A stretch of DNA of 64,000 bases from Fallopia convolvulus (GCA_964016875.1 OZ024724.1:42895820-42959819); one strand, 5' to 3'; shown: positions 24,916 to 37,241, counted from the first letter of the stretch. Program-made: numbers and translations. Notes: a model not told the origin generated them from the sequence alone.

Positions 24916-26451
24916 TGGCATAAGAAAAAACAGTAAAAAAACAATGAAAAGCGACTTAAATTGATATAAATTAACACAGCTTAATAAGAGACCTCTCTCT
25001 TAAAAATCCTAGTGTGAGAAACACTTTTGAACCCCCAAACTTCATAACCTACGACTTAGTCCCACAACCCAAATTCACATGCTCATCTATTTGTTTCCTT
25101 CATCACTCTTCAATCTCCAATAGCAATATGGAGAGTTGTAAGGGAAAGTTTTTCAAAGATCGATTGTGGAAAAATATATCAAAAAGATAATCAAATATCT
25201 CTTTGGAAATCTAGAAATGCCTTTAGGGCAATACGAGAAGGCAAAATCTTTCGCCGAGAAGGCACAAGTTGTTTCTTCATCTCTTCATTGAACTCTTTCA
25301 GACTTCTTGCCTGAATTTAAGATCAAACCCTAATTGTTGAATCCTTCTCTCTCGTGTAATGGATTCTAAAATTGATTTCGTTTTGGCATTTCTTCTTGCC
25401 TTGGGTGGCGAAGCCCCTTCTGAAATATGTCTACCCAACTTGCTTTGAATCCTCGCGGAATGACTGGCCGTCTCGGTCTGCCCCTACTGTAAATCGTGCC
25501 TGAAATCTGTCCCTATCCAGGCTGCCTCTCGGTTCCGACTGGTGGTGCTTCTCCGCCATGTCCTCTCTCGTCTGTTTTCTCAAACCTTACCATAGATCCG
25601 AGCAAATCTCTCTTTTTTTTACAGATTTGGTTTTTGACCCCTTTTCCTTCGTTCTTTCTTTTGTTGAAGAAGGAGTAATAATAATAAAAGAAGAAAACAG
25701 AAAAGAAAAGGAAAAAAATTCAAGAAACTCTTATTTTGGGCGGAGACCACAAAACATAAGGAAATTCATTCTTCTGTAGCTATTTTTTTACAAAGGAAGA
25801 AAAATGGAAATTTTGTGAATTCTTGTAGTTAAAAAAGAATAATAAAATATAAGAAAAATAAAAATAAAAGTTTTATAGCACTTGTCCTCCAAGGCCAGTT
25901 TGTGGGTTACTTAGGTGATAAGTTCGGCGTTTTTACTTGCGTTGCAAGTTTATTTACTTGCGAGACAAGTAGTTTATACTTGATGAGCAAGTTTTCTGTC
26001 TACTTGTGTTGCAAGTAAAACTATTACGTTTTTACTTGTGAAGCAAGTTGACGTCTTTTCTTGCAGGTTAGCTCGGTGAATATTTTATGTACTAATTTTC
26101 CGAGGAGTTGGAGCTGAGTTTGACATTGGACCGAGTTGTATTGGGCAAGGTCTCTAGGTGCTCTGAGACTTCTAAAGATCCTTCATCTCGGTGGAGGGAA
26201 CGTCAGTTGTCCATTTCGCACGCCTAGGAGGGGTGGACCTGCTGCCCGCAATGCTATTATTTTAATGATTTACTCACCCCGATATCAAACTCTTCTTAGT
26301 TCTTATTTTTCGGAGATTTGTACTTTTTTAACTACTCCTGCTTGCTTCTGACTCATTTAGCCGTTCTCGGCTGCCGTTTTTTTACACCCTCTCGGATTAC
26401 CAACTCTGTTTGGTATTCCGAATTCTTACCTTTTCAAAAAAAAATTGATAT
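24916..26451. other. Intergenic stretch with no recognised gene
   Basis: Contains short open frames (such as 25496-25678 and 26136-26351) without recognisable domains, and GC-richer patches near 25400-25560 and 26140-26250 that look like diverged retroelement sequence. I cannot assign it. Confidence 0.4.
25930..26066. repeat. Cluster of ACTTGC-GCAAGT palindromes
   Basis: At least five near-palindromes in 140 bases, for example acttgcgttgcaagt, acttgcgagacaagt, acttgatgagcaagt, acttgtgttgcaagt and acttgtgaagcaagt. Each could form a short hairpin with a 3-5 base loop. Spacing is about 25-30 bases. Confidence 0.7.
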
Positions 26452-26674
26452 AAATTAAATCATCAAACGAAGAGTACAAATTCATAGAGTTGTAATAGCT
26501 ATTTCTATAAGGAACATTTATCATTATCATGTGTTGACTCCTTAAATTAATATTAATAGGAATGGAAGCAAATGCGGTTGCTTATTCTAGACTAGTACTA
26601 TACGCGACTCCAAATGCTAGTGTCATGAAAAAATGGATTTTTTCTTTTCTTTTTTTTTTTCCGAATTAAGGGTT
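26452..26674. repeat. Downstream part of the gene duplication (copy 1 side)
   Basis: Closely matches 48008-48170, sharing tcatagagttgtaatagct, ggaacatttatcattatcat, gactagtactatacgc and ccgaattaag. It marks the original 3' flank of gene copy 1, now displaced 15 kb by TE insertions. A gypsy LTR begins immediately after it. Confidence 0.8.
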
Positions 26675-27713
26675 TGTTAGTGCACAAAAATTCCTCTTCC
26701 GTGCACTGATCGTATGCTCCCTTCTTCACCTTTCGTTCCAAGCTCCTCTTCAACCTAAAACCTGCAAAACAACGGACACAAGGGACGTGGACCCCCTAAT
26801 CCACCTCCTATGCCTAAGTCAAAAGAGCAGTTTGTCGATTGAATGTCGAGGTAAAGGACAAGACTTGCTAGCGAGCTCAGCAAATATGAAGTGTTCATCA
26901 TACAAGGAGAAGACATGTATTTATAATGGAAGAGAGGCAGATAGGAGATCGGAAATCTTATTCTCTAGGGCCGGCCGAATTGCTCTAGGCCCAATAATCC
27001 ATTTCTTGCTCCCCAATCCACGCGGAAATTCTATCTTTCGGCTAAGATAGAATCCTCCATCATAACGAATAACTACCATATTTAATTTTATAATAAAATA
27101 TATAATTAAAAACAAGCATAATAAATAAAAGTACCTTTATGGCGGATAATAGCGACAATAATTATGGTAATTAATTTTACCCGCTCACAAATGCCCACTA
27201 AGGTGTTAGTTACGTTAGAACACAACTAAGACGCAAGTACCATAGGACCTATTCGAAGTGGCCATTCAAATTAGTCATCGGGTTCCCCTTACGCGCGCTT
27301 TCATATATTCGTACATCCATGAGCGAATATCATAGAATCCTTTGCTCCTCTACATACGCGCATATGTAGAAGTCTGTTAGTGCGATGAACTAACGTTGCA
27401 CTCTTTTTTTTATGCAAGACTCAAACTAATGCGAAAACTGACTTTTATTAAAAATAAACATGAATGGCATGATCTTAAGGACATAACTAATGAAAAAGAA
27501 AAACCTAAGGGTCTCATCAAAACCACTTGGAAAAAATAGTGCCCTATTTACATGCATTTCCTAATCCCAAGATCCCTACGCAAGGGAATACGGGTTGCGG
27601 TTTTGCATCAGAGAAGGAGCAATGCTCCCTGGACTAGACCCACGGTCGCGACTATTGAGCCCGCGGTCGCGGTTACGTTCCTTGTTCTTACTTCGTGTCT
27701 CGTCTTCAATTAT

Positions 27714-28106
27714 CTACATAAACTCTGTCTTAGGGCGATTTCCCTTAGAGCATATACGCGCTACTAGCTGATTATCCCATACCCAAACCGTGACATCTTT
27801 ATCTCTAAATTGGATCATTTGATGGAGGGTCGATGGTACCGCTCCAATCCCATTAATCCATGGCCTTCTCAAAATCAAGTTGTATGGGGCAGACACGTCG
27901 ACGATTATGAACTCAACTGTCATATCCTTTTTTGCCAAACAGACCTGGGTCTTGTACATTCCAAGCGAGAAAGTCGGGTATCCTTTAAGTCCAGTGAGAT
28001 GCATCTTAACCGGAATCAAGTCTTCATTCTTCTTCCCTAGGATCCCGAAGACATCATAGTACATGATATCAACCAAACTCCCCGGGTCCACTAGTGCTCG
28101 ACACAC
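27714..28106 (-). pseudogene. Retroviral-type aspartic protease fragment (gypsy)
   Basis: The translated fragment has ALVDPGSLVDIMYYDVF, in which the catalytic D-[ST]-G is replaced by DPGS, followed by a beta-strand-rich region and ILRRPWINGIGAVPSTLHQ, matching the retropepsin ILGRPWLN...ST pattern of plant gypsy polyproteins. It is open for 130 codons but isolated from any reverse transcriptase, and the altered active site suggests it is dead. Confidence 0.7.
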
Positions 28107-28506
28107 CTTAAGCCCTCAAGCTCGACTGCTAGGATCATGGGATAGTTCTGTGGAATTTGGACTGACATAAGGTCCTTATCCTGGAAGACCAAACCATCAA
28201 CTGCGGGTGTGGGGCGCAAATGCGGTTGCGGTTCGATTTGTTGAATCCGTATCACTTCTAGCTCGTGACACGATTTCCTAAAATTGCTTCTAGCTTCAAC
28301 ATTCTCATTCTTGTATGTTGTAAAGATTCTTTAGATAACCCCGCAATGATCGATTTGGCTGTGACCGCCACTGGGGATGTCGTGGTCGTCGCCAAATCTC
28401 TCGCGGTCACGACAAGCTTGTCGCGGCTAAAGCTTTCGCGTCCGCGACAGTTTCCGCGATCGTTGGAACTTTCCGAGTCGCCCGAGGTCAAGTCGCTGAA
28501 CTAAGG

Positions 28507-29034
28507 GTGGTCCGCGGCTCGGGAACTCTTACGCGAGGGCGAATCGTATTGCTTTCCCCTCTGTCAACTTCTAGGCGCCCAACGATCGCTTTCGTAGTCA
28601 ACTTGAATATCTTCAGACTCGTCGGTGCTCACCGGCTGAGGTTCACATCGGTTATCAGCGAATTCTATAAAGCTAGCGAGCCGTCGAATGGTGCTTTCCA
28701 TTGTCGATTCATTGATGGGACGCTTACCTTGAGCTTTATCTAAGATGTGTTTTAATTTAGCGATCTCTTCCAAGTCTTGGTCTAAGCGGGATTCTGCCTG
28801 GGTGCGCTCATTCTGAATCTTTTTGTTATCTCTCAAGCCTTAGGCTAAAGCATACGTGATCTCATCTTCCTCCTCGTTTTCAGTGGTGTTTGATGCCCCA
28901 TTCCCACCTTTTAACCTAGACACCAAGGATATGTGAGCATCACCACGTGCGGGATTAGACCCGGTGTGGCTTGATTTACCATGCTTGTAGCGGGGGTTGG
29001 TAGAACTAGGGTTTCGCTCACGGTTTTGGGTCAT
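28507..29034 (-). pseudogene. Gag-like fragments of the gypsy element
   Basis: Two minus-strand frames (28840-29034 and 28564-28836) encode a polar N-terminal segment and a charged helical segment (LDQDLEEIAKLKHILDKAQG). They lie where gag should be, upstream of the protease fragment in element orientation. No zinc knuckle is visible and the frames are interrupted. The assignment is by position and composition. Confidence 0.4.
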
Positions 29035-29590
29035 AGCAGGCTCCTATATGTGCAGTTGCGTTCGATGGTGGTCGTGGTTATCTGGGCCGCAATCGCGGTT
29101 ATGATCTGTGACCATGGTTGCTCGTCCTGATTCGTGCGATGGCCCACAACCTTATAAACTTTAATTGCTATCGGATTCAACAACACACATTGCTAAGTCC
29201 CATAGTCGGCCAAAACCATCAAATTCGGACTGTGTAACGTCACAACTGTCGATTCCGTCGCTCGACTTGGACCCTAACGGCTCGCACGATGAGCGGTCGT
29301 GCTTGCGATAGGGGTCGGGTCTCGGTTCAGGTCGTCTTCGAGGAAGGCGCCTTGCTCGACATGCGCTAGGGTTCGCGTGATCGCCTTGTGTGTCGCGGTC
29401 ACAGTCTTCTGATCCGCAATCGCCACTCGCTGTTCTGTAGTTGCGGTTTTGTTAGTTGATGGCACCACGCTCGATTTCTCTTCGCGCGAATGCCCCAGGA
29501 CTTCGAAAAATCACTTCTTGCTCTTCCGGAATCGATTTCAACACAATAATTATGTGGATCAATTGCTCGTTTCTCACAGACGGCACCCAT

Positions 29591-29820
29591 TGTTAGTGCA
29601 CAAAAATTCGTCTTCAATGCAGTGATCGTATACTCCCTTCTTCACCTTCCGTTCCTAGCTTCTCTTCAACTTAGAACCTGCAAAACAATGGACACAAGGG
29701 GCGGGGACCCCTAATCCACCTCTGACGCCTAAGTCAAAAGAACAGTTTGTCGATTGAATGTCGAGGTAAATGACAAGACTTGCTAGTGAGCTTAACGTAT
29801 ATAAGGTTCTCATCATAATT
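29591..29820 (-). repeat. Truncated right (5') LTR of the gypsy element
   Basis: Shares its start and about 220 bases with 26675-26900. Similarity ends near ctcatcata, after which unrelated sequence begins. Confidence 0.75.
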
Positions 29821-30600
29821 GCTTAGAGCGTCATTGTGCGAGGACAACGGTATATCCTGCGGTCTGATTATCCGAGCTAGTGATTCTATGGCGGACATCA
29901 GATCCTAAATATCCCTATCGTGCTTGGCTTGCGCTTTATCGCGTGCCCCATTCTGTTCCTCGAGTAGCTGGGCTTGCTCATGTGTTTCAGTGGCTCCCTC
30001 TGATCCATTGTTTCCAAACGACGTGCGACTTCAACTACTGTCATGTTCAGGAGAAGGTTCTACTACTCTGATACCAATGATGCAGTTCAATTTGAGATGC
30101 ACAAAAGATAAACGACGGATTAGGAACCAAAGCTCGATAAATCCGACTACATGCGTTAGGGTCAGTGAAGGATCAGAAAATACCAACGGACAACGTTTTG
30201 TAAATGATGAAAAGCGAGAGTTTTGGGGATTTGGAAGGATAACTATTTCATTGATTGATGCGACAAAGGATTATAAAAGAGCTTATACAGTAGCGTTAGG
30301 TTTCTCAAAGAGTAAATTACAAACATGGACCTGATTTCACTTAACATCAGCGTGAACCGGTTTTTAGGAAAAATGAAATACTAAACCGTAAGAAAAGTCA
30401 CATTGACCCAAAGGATTGTAAAAACAGAGAATAGAGTAACAATATGTGGTATTTATATATCGATTGCAAACACGTCCTAAAGAAAAGATTGCAAATTAAA
30501 ATAATGTTAAGATTCCATTCCAATTATGAAATGATGGGTTTTGTGAATAATATACTCATGAAAATTAGGGAGAACATAAGCTACTGCAGTGTCTTGAATT
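29821..30600 (-). mobile_element. LTR retroelement scrap with primer-binding-site motif
   Basis: The minus strand reads TTGGTATCAGAG at 30066-30077 next to a possible LTR boundary (tgatgcagttc from 30078). The sequence left of it would be internal DNA and that to the right LTR. No second LTR or coding domain is recognisable, so the extent is uncertain. Confidence 0.4.
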
Positions 30601-30617
30601 TCTAGTGGTTTAATTAT

Positions 30618-31115
30618 TTGATAATCATGATCTGGTTTTGCCAAGTGCAATGTAAAGAATGCTATGTATGGTGGTGTGTTGATCACTTTCTATGCTACTT
30701 GAGAAATTGTAGGAAACAGGAACAAGAAGAAAGCAAAATAGAGAGGCAAAGGAGGAGCTCTATGATGTTGATGCTGAATTCTGACAAGGTGATTAAAAAC
30801 ACCATGAAAATTGAACAAAGCAGACACCAATGTGCAGTTGATAAAGAAAGGGGACAACAAGAGCAATTTAGAGTTATTCAAATTCCATTCCTTACTTGCG
30901 TAAGAGGTATTAGAGATAAATGCAAAAAATTGAAAGATGATTCTAAGACAATTAAAGACAAAAAGATGAAAGTTTGTAATTTAGTGCAGCTAAAATGTAT
31001 GTGGATTTGCAGGAAAAAAGAGAAACAAAGTAATTGCATGTACGCTTATTCTATGTTGGGATCTATGAGCCTTTGTGATATTATCTGTTTGAATAAAAAT
31101 TATTTATATGCCTAG
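30618..31115 (+). other. 165-codon open frame of unknown nature
   Basis: A lysine/glutamine-rich frame with Cys-rich patches (CKECYVWWC) and a charged middle. It lies just upstream of the LINE endonuclease and could be a scrambled LINE ORF1, but I see no zinc knuckle or RNA-binding motif. Codon use is not persuasive. Probably not a gene. Confidence 0.25.
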
Positions 31116-31223
31116 GTGACACAGTTATCATGAGATTTCCCTTTAGATTGAGGAGGAAGATGGAACCCATATTACAATATTTCAAAGTAGTGGTGGAATG
31201 GATCGTCCAAAATTCAAGTTATC

Positions 31224-31601
31224 ATGAAAATAGGATTCTGGAATTGTAGGGGCATAGGTAGAAAATCGTTTTGGCCAGAGATTGACTCCTATTGTAAAAT
31301 TCAGAGAGTGAAAATTATGGAAATAGCGGAAACTAAAACGGACACAATTCCAAGTGACCAAGTTTGGAGACGCGCGGGATTCGATAATGTCGTCTGGTCT
31401 CCTGCCTCGGGCCGGGCGGGAGGCATTGCCATCTTTTGGAAGTCACACCAGCTCACCAATGAAAAAATCACGATTCTTGTCCAAGAACCAAGGTATCTGA
31501 TTTTAAAATACCATCACTTTGTCACTAAAAATATGGTAGCCATTTGTTTTACCTATGGGGACAAAGAGGAGTTTTGGAACCAGTTAACAGTAACGATATA
31601 A
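31224..31601 (+). pseudogene. LINE endonuclease N-terminal fragment
   Basis: Begins MKIGFWNCRGIGRKSFWPEI, the WNCRG signature of plant LINE AP-endonucleases. It continues with EIAETKTD (normally LxETK) and GRAGGIAIFWK (GxSGGLALxW-type). The frame stops at about codon 125; the rest of the endonuclease is shifted or stopped. Confidence 0.75.
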
Positions 31602-32499
31602 AACTTAAACCTCCATACTCTTGTGATTGGGGATCTTAACGAAATATAAGAATCGAACAGCAAAAGAGGAGGTGTGTATCCGGAGCCTAGCCGTTTTGAA
31701 AGATCACTAAACTTCAAAAACGACTGTCTTCTAGAAGACATTCCGACCTCTGAAAATGCCTTCACTTGGAGAAAGAACAAGACTGAAATTGACAACATCT
31801 ATGAAAACTAGATAGAGTCCTAGTAAGCAATACTATCATTCAAAAATTTCCAAATATTATTGCCAAAAACCATGCTTTTACTAGTTCAAATTATTGTAAA
31901 GTAACGATGGAATTAAGTAATGAGGAAACAATCAAAGCACAACCTTTCAAAGTAGAAAAAATGTGGATGTATAGAAAAGACTTTCGAAATGTAGTTAAGC
32001 AAGCTTGGAGAGTGCAATTCCAGGGTTCGAATATGTTTAAATTAATTAAGAAAACACAACTTTTTAAACAACATGCCAAAAGATGGAATAAGCATACTCT
32101 AGGCAACACGTTTGAGCAATTAAGTGAAATAGAAGAACAACTAGTTGAGCTCCAAAAAAATATCCTAACTTCTCCCCCAACCGAGTACCATCCAAAAACA
32201 ACTAAAATTGTTGAATAAGAAAGAATGCATCCTAAAATTTCATAAAACATATTGGAAACAAAGAGATAAAACAAAACACATCAAACTTTCGGATACTAAC
32301 ATAGGATACTTCCAAAAAGTTGCAAGTGGTAAACGCAATTGGAAAATAATTAAGGAAATCACCACAACTGAAGGTACACAAATCCTAGGCATAGAAACAT
32401 TAGAGAAGAAATAAGAAATGACTTCAAAAAAAGATATACTAAGCAACCAACTCACCTAAACAATGCAAATGAATATCTTAACCTGATAACCAAAGAAAT

Positions 32500-33445
32500 A
32501 ACAGAGCAAGACAACATCATGTTAACTAGTGCTGTTACTAATGAAGAAATCAAAACAACGGTAATGAAGTTAGACTCTAACAAATCCCCAGGTCCGGATG
32601 GTATGACTGCGGAATTCTACAAGTGATATTGGGATATAGTAGGACCAACAATAATCAAAGCTGTTAAAAGCTTTTTCCATTTAGAGAAGATTTTACGACA
32701 AGTTAACCATACGTTTATAACTCTCATACCCATGATAGAGTACCCAAAATCGACTAATCACTACCGGCCAATAAGTCTTTGCTAAACTATCTATCAAATC
32801 ATATCTAAAATCATAACGGAAAGGATTAAAAAAGTAATAAGCAAAATTATCCATCCTCTCCAAGGTTTTTTTTTTATAGCAAACCGAGCTATTCAAGATA
32901 ACATCCTTATAGCCCATGAAATATTCCACTCTTTTAGAAACACAAAAAATAAGGATGGATGGATTGCCATTAAATTGGATATGGAAAAGGCGTACGACCG
33001 AGTAGATTGGGAATATCTATTAGACGTGGTGCATAAATTCGGTTTTGACAGGAAAGTCATAGGTTGGATAAGGGAATGCATATACACCATATCACTGTCT
33101 ATACTTGTAAATAATGGACCCACAAAACCATTTAACCCGGAACGAGAACTTAGGCAGGGTGACCCCCTATCACCTTTCTTATTTGTTATTGCATCAGAAA
33201 TTCTAACAAGAAAACTACAACTAACTATCGAACTAGATAAAAATACGATTGGATTCCCAATTGCCCGAGGTGAGACGCGAATTCCTTTCTTAGCCTTCGC
33301 AGACAACATTTCAATATTTGCCAAAGCCTCTCAGCGATCATGTAAAAGAGTAAAGACCGTTATAGATGAATTTTGCAGAATTTCGGGTCAAAAAGTTAAC
33401 TATAACAAGTCAGCCTTTCAAACCTCTAAAAATATGACTACTTAG
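32500..33445 (+). pseudogene. LINE reverse transcriptase fragment
   Basis: Shows DSNKSPGPDGMTAEFYK, then after stops YRPISLC, and in the open frame 32975-33445 DMEKAYDRVDWEYL, RQGDPLSPFLFVIASEIL and FADNISIF. The catalytic FADD motif has become FADN, replacing the second catalytic aspartate. With the in-frame stops this makes the enzyme inactive. Confidence 0.82.
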
Positions 33446-34299
33446 CAAAAAAAAATGTAGCGCAACTAGCCATGGGGATCGCAACAATGACGAATCTAGA
33501 AAAGTATTTAGGTTGCCCAATTATAAATGGTAAAGTCAACAAAAACACGTTTAAAGACTCTATTGGAAATGCGCAAAAATAACTCACAAAATGGAAGGCA
33601 AACTTGCTATCTCAAGAAGGCAGGACGACATTTATTAGAGCCAGCCTAGTTAGAAAGCCGAATTATGTTATGCAAAGATTTATGCTTCCAGCATATGGCC
33701 ATTCAGAAATGGATAGGATAAACATGTGATTCTTCTAGAACAAGGATAGAAATCATAAATCCCATCATATGCAAGCCAAAAGAGGTAGGAGGACTAGGAA
33801 TCAGAAAACATAACACATGAACAAAGCACTCCAAATGAAATTGCTCTGGAAAATTTTGGCAGAACCAAATCATCAATGAGTTAAGATAATTTCACAAAAA
33901 CATCTTAGAAATGATAATCTCTTCTCGTACAAAATAAAATCGAACACCTCATGACAATGGAAAAACCTAATGCATCTAAGAGAAGAATTCTATAAAGTTC
34001 TCATTTGGCAAATTGGAGACGAAAAAATGGTCAAATTTTGGAAAGATAATTGGTTGCCAGGAGGCCCTCTTCGGTCTCATGCAAAGAACCCAATAAATGT
34101 AGACGAAACAATAACGATAGATGCATGGATTACTAATGACCATAGATGGAAAACAGGTGAATTAAGACAAATCCTTCTTGATAACATTGTTGAACAAATT
34201 CAAAATACTCCAATCCCGGATAACTATATTCAAGATCAATTGTATTGGGCCCAAAAATGGCTGGTTCTCGACCTCGTCTACAGTAGACTTAATAATAAA

Positions 34300-35180
34300 C
34301 TTAGAAAGACAGACACCACACATAAATAACTGGTTGTGGAAATTGGATACATACCCAAAGGTTAAAAACTTTCTTTGAAAAGTTGATAATAATGGACTCC
34401 CCACAAAAGCTAGACTTTGGGATAAACAAATCATAACTCCGGGAGGTTGTGTTTTGTATGATTGTAACAATGAAGACATAGATCACTTACTGACAAAGTG
34501 TCCGTATATGATCTACATAACTAACAAAATAAACCCAAACATTGCCAATTCCATCCAGGGATATGAATCCCAAAACAAAACACATAGATTAATTCTAAGC
34601 GAAATATACCAACTCCTAGGGAGAAAAGATTTTACGTGCCTATCAGTTGTTTGATGGAGTATTTGGCATCAACGCAACAAATTGATTTTTCAACAAGACC
34701 AAAGCGGAGGAATATCAGACCTAACAACATATATAAGAAATCTAATAGTGAACTTGGAGAAAGCGTCAAAATGGATAGAGGATGAATAAGCTATTCTAAC
34801 ATCTCAGTTGAAGAGTAGAAACAAAAACATAAGAGCGCAAAGGAAATGGAAAAGACCTAAACCGGGATACATTAAAGTAAACTTCGATGCCTCAAAATTG
34901 TCCAATATAAACACTTCCAGGGGGATCGTAATCCGAAACCACCTTGGCTAAGTAACGGATATTATGACGGCTAGCTTTGGAAAAGTGTCGGTATTAAAGG
35001 CTGAAGCTCTAGCTCTCCGAGAAGCGATTAGGCAAATAAAAAACAAAATGATAGAAAAAGTGGAAATTGAAGGGGATGATCTCCAGGTCATTAACGCTGT
35101 TAAAGGGAAAATCCATTGCCCTTGGGAGATCGAACTCATTATCACTGTCATCCTTGTTTACATTCATGAAATCTAGGACC
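34300..35180 (+). pseudogene. LINE zf-RVT and RNase H remnants
   Basis: A CNNEDIDHLLTKCPY segment (34454-34654) resembles the zinc-binding region after plant LINE reverse transcriptases. Then VNFDASKLSNINTSRGIVIRN and VLKAEALALREAIRQIKN with VEIEGDDLQVINAV (34880-35176) match the RNase H fold common at LINE C-termini. Frames are broken. Confidence 0.72.
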
Positions 35181-35349
35181 TATTTTTAGGGAATGTAACG
35201 CTGTGGCCGACAAAATTGCTAATTTGGGTCACAAGGTTCCCTGTTGACTGAATCAAAACTCATCCAGAATTTTTAATTCTCATCCGAAAGGATGCTCTAG
35301 AGCGTCCTCCGTAAAGGAGACCACCCTAATCCTTACCTAATTAACAGAA

Positions 35350-36032
35350 GGGAAAATTACATTTAACCACCCTTTATTTTACACTTGTTGCAATCAACCA
35401 CCCTTTATATTTTTTCTACACTTAACCACCCTTTATTTGTAATTATGTGCATTTAACCACCCATTTTAATGACAAACGTCATTTTCTCCGTTAAGTAAAG
35501 TATATCACGTTTTTCCTTTCTATTTAAATTTTATTTACAATAAATAAATAAAGAAAAAACCATAATTGACACTTTTAAGTTCAAATACGCTGATAACTTT
35601 GACCTAACTTCTTACATAATAATTCATTCTCTCCATCCAATGGCGGCGAAGAACGACGACTTCGCCGATGCAATGACCATGGGTTTTGTATATGATTTTG
35701 ACGACTTTGAGCGTCCCTTGGATTCGATCGTATCTAAGTTGATGGACGACGACTCGAGATTCAAAAGGTTGAAATGTAGGCTGAAATCCAATGATAATGA
35801 AATTCCAAGCTCAATGTATTTATAAATTCTTTTATTTATTGTAAATATAATTAAAAAAGAAGGGCAAAATTGTAATTTACTTTAATTAACAAAGAAAATA
35901 GTGTTTTTTATCGAAATGGGTGGTTAAATGCACATATTTACAAATAAGGGGTGCTTAAGTGTAGAAAAAAAATATAAAGGGTGGTTAATTGCAACAAGGG
36001 TAAAATAATGGGTGGTTAAATTCAATTTTCCC
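35350..36032. mobile_element. Short MULE-like element with inverted ends
   Basis: Ends gggaaaattacatttaacca and the inverse of gggaaaattgaatttaacca, with several more inverted blocks (accacccttta..., gcatttaaccaccca). Flanks are ttaacagaa and ttaaaaaaa, a 9-base duplication with two mismatches. The interior has a 61-codon frame of different, GC-richer composition. Confidence 0.68.
35640..35825 (+). CDS. Small ORF inside the MULE-like element, possibly captured
   Basis: A 61-codon frame starting MAAKNDDFADAMTMGFVYDF, acidic then basic. It starts near the centre of the element and its first half is far less AT-rich than its surroundings. I do not recognise the family. It could be a host exon fragment picked up by the element (Pack-MULE style) or chance. 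Confidence 0.3.
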   Translation: MAAKNDDFADAMTMGFVYDFDDFERPLDSIVSKLMDDDSRFKRLKCRLKSNDNEIPSSMYL

Positions 36033-36056
36033 TTAAAAAAAGGTCGAAACTTGAAG

Positions 36057-36715
36057 GACAAATTACACAAAACCACCCTTAAATTATGCTACTTTTCAGA
36101 AAACCACCCATAAAAAGCTAATTTTCATAAAACCACTCATAAAAACAAAAAGCTTTCAATTAACCACCCCTAAAAAGCTAATTTTCCTAAAACCACCCAT
36201 AAAAATAAAAAACTTTCAAATAACCACCCAATCCTATTTTTGTAAAAAAAGACCTTTATATCCTTATGTTTACTCATTTATTAGAGATTTATTTATATAG
36301 AGTAATGCGAAAAGAAGAGAACCTACATCAACGTGGGTTTTGGAAGCTTCAAGTTGTCGACTTCAATCTCGACATTTTGTCATTATTGATAAATTTAAGC
36401 TTGAACAATAAATAAAAGAGGTTAACGAGCTATTATTCTTCTCTTTTTATCAACTATAAAATGATAATTAGAAGAAAAAAAAAGAATAATGATAAGGGTA
36501 TAAATTTCCTTACATGTTAAAATATTAATGGAAAATTACAAAATTAGGATTTGGGTGATTAATTGAAATCTTTTTGTGTTTATGGATGGTTCTGTGAAAA
36601 TTAGCTTTTTAGGGGTGGTTAATTAAAAGCTTTTTGTGTTTATGGGTGATTTTGTAAAAATTAATTTTTTATGGGTGGTTTTTTGAAAAGTAGCATAATT
36701 TAAGGGTGGTTTTCT
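36057..36715. mobile_element. Inverted-repeat element abutting gene copy 2
   Basis: The left arm (acacaaaaccacccttaaat, gctacttttcagaaaaccaccc, then repeated ccacccataaaaa blocks) is mirrored by the right arm (gggtggttttttgaaaagtagc, aatttaagggtggtttt). The arms contain several internal repeats of a roughly 35-base unit. The right end lies about ten bases before the first base shared by both gene copies. No protein is encoded. Confidence 0.7.
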
Positions 36716-36724
36716 TCTTTTGCT

Positions 36725-37241
36725 TTTTGGTCCAGCGAGAGAATCGGGACGGAAGGACTCGGGAGAAAGAATTGGAATTCTTCACCGCCGACGTATCTTC
36801 TCGGCCTCGTCAAAGTCTACAAATTCGTCTCCAAATTTGATCGGTTTGAACTTCTATTTCTCAATTGAATTTTGTTTCCTGATATCTTTATGTCAACCGT
36901 GGTTCTTATTTCTCAATTGAGAAAGATCCAAATTTTCACTTGTTTTTGCCGCTGGCGCCTGGCTGAGAATTCCCGATGTTACTTTGTTCTTTGCTAAAAA
37001 TTGATGATACCTTAGTGTGAATGAAAAATATGGAAGAAAAGATATGTTTGGCTGTTGTTTCTATTATAAGTGCGTCAATGCATCTTTAAAGTTACATGCG
37101 TTTAATTTTTGGCTCCAAGCTCCATTTTCTAGAATGCTTGATTGATTTTTTGTCTGCTTGGTTTGGTTGAAATACTTACCTCTTTCTGTTCATATTTTTT
37201 GGATGTTGATCTTTTTTGCTTGTGGTTGCAAGGAGTTGGAT
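36725..37241 (+). other. 5' untranslated exon and 5' intron of copy 2
   Basis: Aligns with 3452-4251 of copy 1 (gactcgggagaaagaatt, cgtatcttctcggcctcgtc), but the middle, including the C/G-rich stretch, is deleted. The leader acceptor AG is at 37231-37232, ten bases before the start codon, as in copy 1. Confidence 0.55.

Larger units (their letters stand above)
26675..29820 (-). mobile_element. Decayed Ty3-gypsy element (minus strand)
   Basis: Terminal direct repeats start tgttagtgcacaaaaattc at 26675 and 29591 and share about 220 bases, including gtttgtcgattgaatgtcga. The left LTR runs to about 27400; the right one breaks off near 29820. Between them, on the minus strand, are a retropepsin-like fragment (27714-28106) and gag-like fragments (28507-29034). 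Reverse transcriptase and integrase are absent, so it is a deleted, inactive element. Confidence 0.7.
31224..35270 (+). mobile_element. Dead L1-type LINE (non-LTR retrotransposon)
   Basis: In order on the + strand: an AP-type endonuclease N-terminus, a reverse transcriptase, a zf-RVT-like region and a C-terminal RNase H domain, the usual order for plant L1-clade LINEs. Many stops and frameshifts separate the pieces. I do not find a clear poly(A) tail or target duplication. Confidence 0.8.

Noticed and set aside
30618..31115. 165-codon frame as a host gene
   Set aside because: Low-complexity Lys/Gln content, no domain, position just upstream of a LINE; kept only as an uncertain feature.
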